Of a stretch of DNA of 32,987 nt, positions 15,526 through 22,294 are shown in pieces. The first letter of the stretch is position 1. Each line of letters starts with the position of its first letter. The notes under the pieces are model-generated. The model searched no databases, had not been told where the DNA came from, and worked only from the letters and a program-made list of their open reading frames with translations. The DNA is from Candidatus Bathyarchaeota archaeon. Lineage in GTDB: Archaea > Thermoproteota > Bathyarchaeia > TCS64. Made by a program: the position numbers and the translations under genes. Where the stretch lies: NCBI GenBank assembly GCA_017883585.1, contig JADGNG010000012.1, positions 1 through 32,987 on the forward strand. Direction: 5' to 3'.

Positions 15526-15792
15526 TCACGGGCGCTCGAACTTCGATTCGTCTAGCTTCTTGGAATCCTTCTCGGACGGCTCAGTCTTGGGCTCAGGGGC
15601 TGCCGGCTTCTTGGTCTCTTCCCCGGGCTTCGGTCGCCGGAACTTGTAGGAACTCCCATTATACCCGCACTTGGGACAGGTCATTGTCCCTAGTGGATAG
15701 ATGGAGAACCCGCCCGTGAAACGCTTCTGTGTGAAGATGGGGTTCTTCAAGACCTCCCCGCAACTCGGACAAACGATTTCCCTCCAAGACAA
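15526..15792 (-). CDS. Zinc-ribbon protein with charged tail
   Basis: 88 residues. Cys8-Cys11 (CPSC) and Cys39-Cys42 (CPKC) form a four-cysteine zinc ribbon. A disordered Lys/Glu/Pro-rich tail runs from about residue 53 to the end. It is the first gene of the ABC operon, 6 bases upstream of the ATPase. It could be a sensor or adaptor for the exporter or a nucleic-acid-binding protein; nothing in the sequence decides. Confidence 0.75.
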   Translation of the reverse strand: MSWREIVCPSCGEVLKNPIFTQKRFTGGFSIYPLGTMTCPKCGYNGSSYKFRRPKPGEETKKPAAPEPKTEPSEKDSKKLDESKFERP

Positions 15793-15842
15793 CAGTTATC
15801 ACTTTAGCCAACAACGCTTGAACGCGTCTATTTAAAGTTGTA

Positions 15843-15878
15843 CTGAAAGAAAAAACTGGCTCTGGAAGAAAAAAGGGT
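15843..15878 (-). terminator. Poly-U terminator after amt copy 2
   Basis: Read on the minus strand, two T6 tracts (complement of A6 at 15869-15874 and 15850-15855) follow the stop at 15879. Archaeal RNA polymerase stops at such U-tracts. The flanking AAAACTGG-TCT bases also follow amt copy 1, so the cassette duplication reaches into the 3' flank. Confidence 0.55.
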
Positions 15879-17114
15879 CTAGTCCTGCTGGGAATAGGCC
15901 TCCTCGCCGTGCTCGACGAGGTCGAGGCCCTTCCGCTCTTCGTCGGGCGTGACCCTGAGGGGGGAGAAGATGTTGATAACCTTCAGGATGACGTAGGTCC
16001 CGACGAAGGAATAAGCGCCGACGACGATGACGCCGACGAACTGGGCGAAGAACAGGTTTGTGTTCCCGTAGAGGAGGCCGTTCGAACCCGCGGCGTTGAC
16101 CGCGACCGTCGCGAAGAGGCCAGTCGCGAGGGAACCGATGATCCCGCCCACGCCGTGGCATGCGAAGACGTCGAGGGTGTCATCAACCTTAAGCCTAGAG
16201 GCGCGCCAGTTGGAGACCAGGTTGGACACGACGCCGGCGGTCATGCCTATGAGTATTGCCGCCCAGGGGGCGACGTAGCCAGAGGCGGGTGTGACCGCAG
16301 CGAGGCCGCAGACCGCGCCCACGGCCAGGCCGACGACTGAGGGCCTGCCCTTACCCATCCAGTCAACAGCCATCCAGCTCACTGCCGCAGCGGCGGCCGC
16401 GAGATTCGTGTTCACGAGGGCGTAGACCGCGACGGTGTCGGCGGCGAGGGCGCTACCCGCGTTGAAGCCGAACCAGCCGAACCAGAGTATGGAGGCACCC
16501 AGGATTACGTAGGGGATGTTACCCGGTTTCATCTCCTCGTGATTCTCAACATCTTGCCTCCTACCGATCACAAGGGCGGCGGCGAGCGCCGACAACCCAG
16601 CGGCCGCGTGGATGACTATCCCACCGGCGAAGTCAAGTGTACCCAGCAGGTGGAGCCATCCGTTGACGTTCCACACCCAGTGAGCCACTGGGCTGTAGAT
16701 GAGGGTCGACCAGGCGATGATGAAGATGAGGAGCGACTTGAACCTCATCCGCTCCACGAAGGCCCCGATGATTAGGGCGGGGGTGATCGCCGCGAACTTG
16801 AGCTGGAACGCGAACTGAAGCAACTCGGGGATGGTCGGCCCGTAGTTCGGGTTCGCCGCGGCGCCGACGCCGTTGAGCCCGAAGTTGGCCAGGCTCCCGA
16901 TGAAGCCCCCGATCGACGGCCCGAAGACGAGAGTGTACCCCCAGAGGGCCCATACAATGCTAACGATGGCGAATATTACGATGCACTGGATTATCGTGGA
17001 GAGGATGTTCTTCCTCCTCACCAGTCCACCGTAGAAGAAACCGAGGCCCGGAGTCATGAACATGACGAGGGCGGTAGCAACCATGATCCAGGAGATGTCG
17101 CTGCCATTTATCAT
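15879..17114 (-). CDS. amt: Ammonium transporter Amt (copy 2)
   Basis: 411 residues, collinear with copy 1 over its whole length and with the same pore residues (Asp161, His169 in IVIHA, second His in ACHGVGG). The same C-terminal HGEEAYSQQD is present. Differences cluster at the N-terminus and in the loop after residue 70 (GGFIGSLANFGLNGVG), so the two copies diverged well before the present. A strong ribosome site GAGGAAGGTG precedes the ATG. Two Amts under separate Lrp pairs suggest different affinities or different expression conditions. Confidence 0.97.
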   Translation of the reverse strand: MINGSDISWIMVATALVMFMTPGLGFFYGGLVRRKNILSTIIQCIVIFAIVSIVWALWGYTLVFGPSIGGFIGSLANFGLNGVGAAANPNYGPTIPELLQFAFQLKFAAITPALIIGAFVERMRFKSLLIFIIAWSTLIYSPVAHWVWNVNGWLHLLGTLDFAGGIVIHAAAGLSALAAALVIGRRQDVENHEEMKPGNIPYVILGASILWFGWFGFNAGSALAADTVAVYALVNTNLAAAAAAVSWMAVDWMGKGRPSVVGLAVGAVCGLAAVTPASGYVAPWAAILIGMTAGVVSNLVSNWRASRLKVDDTLDVFACHGVGGIIGSLATGLFATVAVNAAGSNGLLYGNTNLFFAQFVGVIVVGAYSFVGTYVILKVINIFSPLRVTPDEERKGLDLVEHGEEAYSQQD

Positions 17115-17140
17115 CTAAACACCTTCCTCAAGGGGTCCAA

Positions 17141-17160
17141 AACACGATATTTAGAGTTTT
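17141..17160 (-). promoter_or_regulatory. Promoter element of amt copy 2
   Basis: AACACGATATTTAGAGTTTT (plus-strand reading), 27-46 bases before the amt start, is the counterpart of the element at 12081-12100. On the minus strand TAAATATCG is the probable TATA box. Confidence 0.5.
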
Positions 17161-17281
17161 TCTGCAAAAAAATTACGAAAAATTTATGATTGTAGTGTGA
17201 AGGCTAGGGATAATTCTACGTTTTCTATTTTAACGCCGCTATTTTTAATATATACCAAGATCCGTTGGGAAAAATGCGGGG

Positions 17282-17298
17282 GGAAACTGAAGGTTTCC
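17282..17298. promoter_or_regulatory. Inverted repeat GGAAAC-N5-GTTTCC
   Basis: A perfect 6-5-6 inverted repeat in the 302-base gap between lrp B and amt of cassette 2. It is a candidate Lrp binding site; cassette 1 has no identical site. Confidence 0.4.
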
Positions 17299-17313
17299 AA
17301 AAAAATCGGATAT

Positions 17314-17334
17314 TTACCAACAAATAACTGGTAA
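17314..17334. promoter_or_regulatory. Inverted repeat TTACCA-N9-TGGTAA
   Basis: A perfect 6-9-6 inverted repeat, 16 bases beyond the one at 17282. Centre-to-centre spacing is about 34 bases, near three helical turns, as Lrp oligomers prefer. No gene lies in 17115-17416. Confidence 0.4.
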
Positions 17335-17416
17335 GAGAGGGAAATGACACAAATTTATAATTTCGAAGAGTTAAAAGGTGTAAAATCGGAAAAAATCGAC
17401 TAAAACGCGCTGAGAA

Positions 17417-17881
17417 TTAGATTATGAAGTATCTCGGGCAGACTTCGCTATCGCTAGCCCATATAGCAGTCTGTATGCTCTTGATCCCAGGTATTGCAGA
17501 GATCTCCTTCCCCAGGCGCATCAGATGGTTGAAGTCGTGGATGACACCAATCGCGAGCAAGTCGTGGTCCCCAACCGTCTTCGTGGCCACGATGATGTTC
17601 GGCATCTTGATCAGCGTCTTGAGGATCTTCGTCGAGTCAGGCTTAGCGCCGCCGCTCTGTGAGATGTCTATGTGGAATGCTGCCATCCCCTCATACCCAA
17701 TCAGCTTAGGGTCAACGATCACCGTCGAGCCCCGGACGTCCCCGGAGTCCAGGAGGCGCTGAAAGCGGTTAATTATGGTGTCTGGGCTCTTGTCGAGGAC
17801 CTTCGCTATCTTCCGGAAACTCATCCTCGCGTCCTCGGTGAGCATCTCAACGATCTTCTGGTCGAGCTCATCCATGCTCAT
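17417..17881 (-). CDS. Lrp/AsnC-family regulator B, cassette 2
   Basis: 154 residues, the partner of 12307-12768: the same MLTEDARMSFRKIAKVLDKSPDTI HTH style, the same AAFHIDISQSGGAK and IVATKTVGDHDLLAIGVI ligand domain, and the same CPRYFII end. The strongest differences lie in the HTH and just after it, and near the end (ASDSEV against AGGIEI). It overlaps regulator A by four bases (17878-17881), exactly as in cassette 1, so gene order and overlap survived duplication. Confidence 0.93.
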   Translation of the reverse strand: MSMDELDQKIVEMLTEDARMSFRKIAKVLDKSPDTIINRFQRLLDSGDVRGSTVIVDPKLIGYEGMAAFHIDISQSGGAKPDSTKILKTLIKMPNIIVATKTVGDHDLLAIGVIHDFNHLMRLGKEISAIPGIKSIQTAIWASDSEVCPRYFII

Positions 17882-18348
17882 CGACTCTCCTTCAGCTGCT
17901 CAAGCTCGAAGTTCTCCGGACAGAGTAGGACGTCGTCGACCCAGATGCTAGTCTTCAGATCCTTTACGTGTGTGAGTCCCTTGATCGACTCCCTTAGTAT
18001 GTTCAGCTCCTTCATGCTCCGTAGGACGGCGATGGCGAAGATGTTCTGCATGCCCATGCTGGGTGTGCAGAAGACCACGCCGGGCTGCTTCCTCATCGAG
18101 GCGACCACCTCCTGAACGTCGACTGCGTCGACGTTCACCTCAAGGCTCGCGAGGCAGTCCATCCCCATTAGCCTGGGCTCTAGGAGAATGGTCGTCCCCT
18201 TCACGACGCCGTTCTTCTCCAGGCGCTGAAGGCGCTTAATGATAGTGTCAACGCTGACGCCGCACTCCTTGGCGATGTCGGCGAAGTTTGTACGGGCGTC
18301 CTTCTGTAGGTTTCGGAGCACCCTGACGTCAGTGTCGTCGAATTTCAC
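17878..18348 (-). CDS. Lrp/AsnC-family regulator A, cassette 2
   Basis: 156 residues; HTH QKDARTNFADIAKECGVSVDTI, RAM domain PGVVFCTPSMGMQNIFAIAVL, ending LLCPENFEL like its cassette 1 counterpart. It is the first gene of the cassette here, with TATA GTATATAC about 24 bases before the ATG, so the mRNA is nearly leaderless. The upstream region carries three CGGACAA sites that may be operators. Confidence 0.93.
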   Translation of the reverse strand: MKFDDTDVRVLRNLQKDARTNFADIAKECGVSVDTIIKRLQRLEKNGVVKGTTILLEPRLMGMDCLASLEVNVDAVDVQEVVASMRKQPGVVFCTPSMGMQNIFAIAVLRSMKELNILRESIKGLTHVKDLKTSIWVDDVLLCPENFELEQLKESR

Positions 18349-18756
18349 TCAGGCACCACGTACGTACCGTATATACCAGCCTTTTAACGATGGCTATTTT
18401 CGGACAATTGGTTGCTAAAAGGTATTTTTCTGCGAACTTGTTTAGTTTGTCCGATTCAATTTTGAATAACCGGACAATCTATGAAATGAAACGGGTGAGA
18501 AAGGGGGTCCTGAAAGACCCCTGCACAATTTCACTCTCCGTGATCGGTAAACGGCTCAAGCGTAGGGTCTCAGGCGTTTACATACGTTAAATCTTTACGA
18601 ATAATCGGATGGGACTTAAGGAGGGGTTTCTAACTGACAAAGCAGGGTTATGGAGTTCACCCTCAGGGCTTCGAATTTGTGACACATTCTCATTTAGAAA
18701 GTAGGCCAACACTGTTATCTACGCCATTTAGGCGGCTTAGCCTATAGGTGGAGGAG
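18349..18756. other. AT-rich intergenic region between divergent genes
   Basis: About 400 bases holding the promoter of the cassette 2 Lrp genes (TATATAC near 18370), a GTACGTAC palindrome near 18360, and CGGACAA sites. The 66-aa ORF at 18390-18590 has no recognisable feature, poor codon use compared with its neighbours and sits among the regulatory repeats, so I do not call it a gene. Confidence 0.5.
18401..18477. repeat. Three CGGACAA sites (two direct, one inverted)
   Basis: CGGACAA at 18401-18407 and 18471-18477, and its complement TTGTCCG at 18447-18453. Two are followed by T (CGGACAAT). Clustered 7-mers upstream of a regulator gene suggest binding sites, perhaps for Lrp autoregulation. 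Confidence 0.4.
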
Positions 18757-19509
18757 ATGCCGAACCCGCGCCTCGCCGCAGCCCAGTCGAGCTCCATCAG
18801 GGGTGACATCGAGGGAAACGTGGCACATCACGTGAAACTGGTTGAGACAGCTGCAAAACACGGCGTCAGCTTCATCGTCTTCCCGGAACTATCCCTCACC
18901 GGATATGAGCCCGATTTAGGGAGGGAACTGGCCCTGAAGGCGACCGACCCGAGACTGAATCCCCTCAGGGAGGTCGCCAAGGAAAAAGGTATAATCATTG
19001 TCGCCGGGGCACCGATGCTGAGCAACGCCGGGCTACACATAGCCGCATTCATCTACCGGCCCTCAGGCGACCCACTCGTCTACACGAAGCACCACCTCCA
19101 CAAGGGTGAAGAGTCGTTCTTCGCGCCGGGGAGGATTCACCCGATGGTCGAACTGGAAGGCGAGCAAGTGTCCCTCGCGATCTGCGCCGACACAACCCAC
19201 CCGAGCCACGCGGCCGAGGCGGCCAGGGTGGGCGCAGGCGTCTACGCAGCGGGCGTGCTCATCACGCCAAGTGGGATCGAGGCGGACTCGGCCCAGCTCA
19301 GGGGTTACGCCTTGAAGCACCACATGATGGTCCTGATGGCTAACCACGCCTCACCTACCGGAGGCTGGGCAACGGCGGGGCGGAGCGCCATCTGGGACGA
19401 GCAAGGTAGGGAGGTCGTAGTGGCTCCAGGGAGCGGAGAGGCCCTCCTGATCGCTTCTCGCGAGGGCTACGTCCTCCGTGGCGAGCGAATACGCCTTGAT
19501 AGAGGATAA
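18757..19509 (+). CDS. Carbon-nitrogen hydrolase (nitrilase superfamily)
   Basis: About 250 residues. The Glu-Lys-Cys triad is clear (numbered from the upstream GTG): Glu47 in FPELSLTGYE, Lys114 in YTKHHL, Cys146 in LAICADTTHP. Such enzymes hydrolyse amides or carbamoyl groups, releasing ammonia; the substrate here is unknown. The track starts at GTG 18748, but the ATG at 18757 has AGGTG six bases upstream and seems the better start. The end overlaps the following amidohydrolase by up to 32 bases, so the two are translated together and may act on successive bonds of one compound. Confidence 0.9.
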   Translation: MPNPRLAAAQSSSIRGDIEGNVAHHVKLVETAAKHGVSFIVFPELSLTGYEPDLGRELALKATDPRLNPLREVAKEKGIIIVAGAPMLSNAGLHIAAFIYRPSGDPLVYTKHHLHKGEESFFAPGRIHPMVELEGEQVSLAICADTTHPSHAAEAARVGAGVYAAGVLITPSGIEADSAQLRGYALKHHMMVLMANHASPTGGWATAGRSAIWDEQGREVVVAPGSGEALLIASREGYVLRGERIRLDRG

Positions 19510-20617
19510 GTTCTATCCACTGAAAGCCATAAGATCAGGTATGCTGGACTTTTCCCGGTTCGGTGAGACGCAGGTCGTTGACTGCCACGTCCACCCGTGG
19601 CCCCCGTGGAAAGCCGACGGGAAGCTGGACGAGACGGCGTTGAAAGCGAAGTCGGCGGAACTCTTGGAGACCATCACCTACGGTCGGTTGAGTCAGATGA
19701 ATGTCTATGGTAACCCCGACCACTCCGCCCTCTACCTCAAGGCGGTGAATCCGGGTCTCTTCTACGCGGGCGGCTATGCGCCGTGGAGCTTCGAGGCGAA
19801 GAGCTGGAAGGAAACCGATTGGCCCCGATACATCGAGTCCCTTGTGGCGCTTGGCTACGACGGGATCGGGGAGATGGGGGCAAAGCCCGTCACGCGCGAC
19901 AAGCACACGCTACTCGACTCCACCGCTTACGAGGGCTTCTGGAGTGCCTGCGAGGATGCGGGACTCCCCGTCGTCTGCCACGTCGGTGACCCCGAGGAGT
20001 TCTGGAGTGAGGAGCAGACACCCCCTTGGGCGAAGGCGCGCGGCTGGGGCTACTACAGGGGTGACTACCCCGCCCTCGAGGAGCTTTATGGGGAGGTGGA
20101 GCACCTCCTCAGCCGACACCCGAGGGTTAAGGTCGTCTTCCCCCACTTCCTTTTCCTCTCCCCCCACTTGGAGAGGCTCGACGACTTCTTCACCCGACAC
20201 CCAAACGCAAACGTCGACCTCACACCCGGCATAGAGCTCGTCTACAGCATAAGCCGCCGCAGGGAAGACTGGCGCTGCTTGTTCACCCGCCGTGCCGACA
20301 GGATACTACTCGGCACCGACATAGGGATGAGCAAGACAGTCAAGGAGCACCTCGCGCGTATCTGGATACTATGCATGTTCCTAGAGACGAGTGAGGAATT
20401 CTACACACCCGACTCCGCGGATGAGCTCCTCACCCGCTATGATGAGCCATTCATCGGCCTCGACCTGTCGAAGGAGACCCTGGAGAAGATATGTACGGGG
20501 AACTTCCATAGGCTCTGGGGTTCTAAGCCGAGGATTGTGGATGTGAAAGCCGCCGAAGCTGCCGCTGAGAGGCAGGGGCACATTGGCGTCGCCAAGGCCC
20601 TGAAGAATCTAAAATAG
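19478..20617 (+). CDS. Amidohydrolase-family metal-dependent hydrolase (amidohydrolase_2-like)
   Basis: Up to 379 residues. TIM-barrel metal ligands are visible in order: DCHVHPWPP after strand 1, GEMGAK, VVCHVGDPEEFW, FPHFLFLSP and the late LLGTDIGMS aspartate. This is the PF04909-type pattern, whose members cleave C-N bonds or decarboxylate. The C-terminal GNFHRLWG is also typical. The track starts at GTG 19478 inside the preceding gene; ATG 19541 (MLDFSRFG), 31 bases after that gene's stop, is a sensible alternative and sits at the usual distance from the first His pair. It converges with the coiled-coil gene, 4 bases apart. Confidence 0.87.
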   Translation: MASEYALIEDKFYPLKAIRSGMLDFSRFGETQVVDCHVHPWPPWKADGKLDETALKAKSAELLETITYGRLSQMNVYGNPDHSALYLKAVNPGLFYAGGYAPWSFEAKSWKETDWPRYIESLVALGYDGIGEMGAKPVTRDKHTLLDSTAYEGFWSACEDAGLPVVCHVGDPEEFWSEEQTPPWAKARGWGYYRGDYPALEELYGEVEHLLSRHPRVKVVFPHFLFLSPHLERLDDFFTRHPNANVDLTPGIELVYSISRRREDWRCLFTRRADRILLGTDIGMSKTVKEHLARIWILCMFLETSEEFYTPDSADELLTRYDEPFIGLDLSKETLEKICTGNFHRLWGSKPRIVDVKAAEAAAERQGHIGVAKALKNLK

Positions 20618-20621
20618 TGAG

Positions 20622-21515
20622 TTAATCTTCACCTGTCTTATCGGTGGTTTTTGCCCGTTGTATTAGGTCCTTGACCGCTCCGGCGAGCTCCTCGCATGCT
20701 ACACGGCGTACTTCAACCGATCCGTCGACCTCGGCCTCGGCAACGAGCTTGTCGATCTCCCTCCTCTCGGCGATGACCTTCTCGAGTATCACACCTTTCT
20801 CTTGTTCATATTTCTTCTGGAGTGCGGCGAGCTCCTCGGCGAATATATCCTTGGCCACCTCCACCCCCTTCTCCGCGTCAGAGAGCCTCGACCTCGCGTC
20901 TTCCTCCATCTTCGCCTTGCTCTTCGTGAAGCGCTCTAGAAGTCCCACCTTCGACTCAAGCACCTCGTCCAGCTTGGCGCGGAGCGCTTCGACGCTGCTT
21001 GTCAGCTCCTTGAGATTGGTGTCCCTCCGGGTAGCCTGCTCCCTCAGCTTCTCACCGTGCTCATGCTCCGCGTGGAAGAGTTGGTCCTTGGAGGCGTGGA
21101 TGCCCATGATGTTTGCTTCCCTCGACGCCTCCTTCGCCTGCTCCGCCTTCAGCGCCGCCTCCACAGCCGAGACGATGCTGGCCCGCTCCTCGCGGAACTT
21201 TTCGTCCAGTTCGATGACCTTGCTCGTCTCGAAGTCGTCGAGTACGCTGCCAAGGCTTTTTAGCCACCTGTCGAAGTGCTGGTTGAAGGGCGCCATCGCG
21301 AATGTCTGAGAGCCGAGGGTCTCCAGCCCCGTAATGGTCCTGTCCACAACCTCCTTTGTGCTCTGCGCGCTGGTTCCCACGCGGCGAGGCCCAGAGGCGT
21401 GCTGTGTAGTCGCCTTCTTCGTCTTAGCTTTCTTCGGCCTATCGAAGCCCCTCGGCCTGTTTGAGCTGGTCCTTCCGGCGCTCGGTTGATAACCCATGTA
21501 GCTAGAAGGCGCCAA
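20622..21515 (-). CDS. Long coiled-coil protein with basic N-terminus
   Basis: 297 residues, no recognised domain. Residues 1-50 are basic and low-complexity (NRPRGFDRPKKAKTKKATTQ). Residues about 60-280 are almost continuous charged helix with heptad pattern, broken once near HASKDQLFHAEHEHGEKLREQ. The helical run is rich in Lys/Glu/Ala with no cysteines before the late VACEELAG. There is no signal peptide or membrane segment. The basic tail may bind nucleic acid while the rod oligomerises; this is inference. It is followed, on the same strand, by nothing until the convergent hydrolase. It lies 31 bases downstream of the TSCPD gene, so they may share a transcript. Confidence 0.75.
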   Translation of the reverse strand: MAPSSYMGYQPSAGRTSSNRPRGFDRPKKAKTKKATTQHASGPRRVGTSAQSTKEVVDRTITGLETLGSQTFAMAPFNQHFDRWLKSLGSVLDDFETSKVIELDEKFREERASIVSAVEAALKAEQAKEASREANIMGIHASKDQLFHAEHEHGEKLREQATRRDTNLKELTSSVEALRAKLDEVLESKVGLLERFTKSKAKMEEDARSRLSDAEKGVEVAKDIFAEELAALQKKYEQEKGVILEKVIAERREIDKLVAEAEVDGSVEVRRVACEELAGAVKDLIQRAKTTDKTGED

Positions 21516-21546
21516 GGGAGTATTTCTGGGATCGGGCCTGGGGTGT

Positions 21547-21801
21547 TCAGTCCTTGGCCTCTTCGAGGGCTCGGGCTAGCTGGTCCGGGCACGAAGTGCC
21601 TCTGCCGCTGCAGTCGATGCCGCTGAGCCTCCTAATCACCTCGTTGATCTCCATACCCTCGACGAGATTGGCGACTCCCTGCAGGTTCCCCTCGCAACCG
21701 CCGACGAACTCCACGTGTGAGACACGCCCACAATCGATAGTGAAGAATATTCTCTCTGAGCAGACGCCTTCGGTGGTGTAAGACTTCTCCATTCTGATCA
21801 C
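21547..21801 (-). CDS. TSCPD-domain protein
   Basis: 84 residues. Reads TEGVCSERIFFTID, FVGGCEGNLQGVANLVEG and ends with RGTSCPDQLARAL, the TSCPD motif of small proteins (TIGR03905-type) related to the C-terminus of some B12-dependent ribonucleotide reductases. Cysteines at about 14, 24, 35, 64 and 71 suggest metal or redox binding. Starts possible at GTG 21801 or ATG 21792; TATAAAG at 21831-21837 fits a near-leaderless GTG. The neighbour upstream is another small Cys protein. Confidence 0.85.
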   Translation of the reverse strand: MIRMEKSYTTEGVCSERIFFTIDCGRVSHVEFVGGCEGNLQGVANLVEGMEINEVIRRLSGIDCSGRGTSCPDQLARALEEAKD

Positions 21802-21856
21802 AGCGATGACGGGGAGTAGACGCCCCCTATCTTTATACCATTTCCCGGAAAAGGTG

Positions 21857-22021
21857 CTAACGCGGGTCGTTGTGGCGGGTGGCGTCGTAGAAGTAGTTCA
21901 TGTAAGTGGCGCAGCTCGTCTCTGGGCAAAGCCTGCTGCAGACGTATTCGGGGTAGACGACGAGGTCTTCATCGACCTCCTCTGCCTCAAACTCCTTCCC
22001 GCAGATCGCCTTGAGTCTCAC
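21857..22021 (-). CDS. 54-aa Cys4 small protein (not in ORF track)
   Basis: Below the track's length cut-off. The minus frame from GTG 22021 to TAG 21857 reads MRLKAICGKEFEAEEVDEDL, then VVYPEYVCSRLCPETSCATY and MNYFYDATRHNDPR. Cys7, Cys28, Cys32 and Cys37 could bind zinc or an FeS cluster. The acidic, tyrosine-rich composition is unlike random frame. An in-frame stop lies just upstream, and CCTTAAAGT about 35 bases before the start is a fair TATA box. It is 55 bases upstream of the TSCPD gene on the same strand. I do not recognise the family. Confidence 0.6.
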   Translation of the reverse strand: MRLKAICGKEFEAEEVDEDLVVYPEYVCSRLCPETSCATYMNYFYDATRHNDPR

Positions 22022-22294
22022 CAAGGGTGATCAAGACGGGGACGCCGCCGGCACTTTAAGGCGTTTCGATTTTACTTCAACTTCTCCCGCGATATCTTGA
22101 CGGCGAAGCGACATCATTCGCCCCCGGTGAGTACGCTTTCCAGAACCTCGGCCTTAAGCGGAACCCCGAAGACAGCCTCGAGGGGCAGCTTCTCGACCCC
22201 GGCGCGCGCATTCACACCAGATAAGTGAAACGGGGCATCCAACTGAGAAAATATCCTAAAAATCTAACTGGGATCAAGGCAACGTAGGCATAAG
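22022..22294. other. Intergenic region with a short minus-strand reading fragment
   Basis: The minus strand carries an open frame of about 42 codons (TTG 22242 to TGA 22114) ending in AVFGVPLKAEVLESVLTGGE, which reads like a real protein C-terminus, possibly a gene remnant. It also holds the promoters of the 54-aa gene and, near 22254, a CCTAAAAATC box for the oxidoreductase. Nothing else is supported. Confidence 0.3.

Noticed and set aside
18390-18590. 66-aa plus-strand ORF
   Set aside because: AT-rich, no motif, overlaps the CGGACAA sites and a promoter region.
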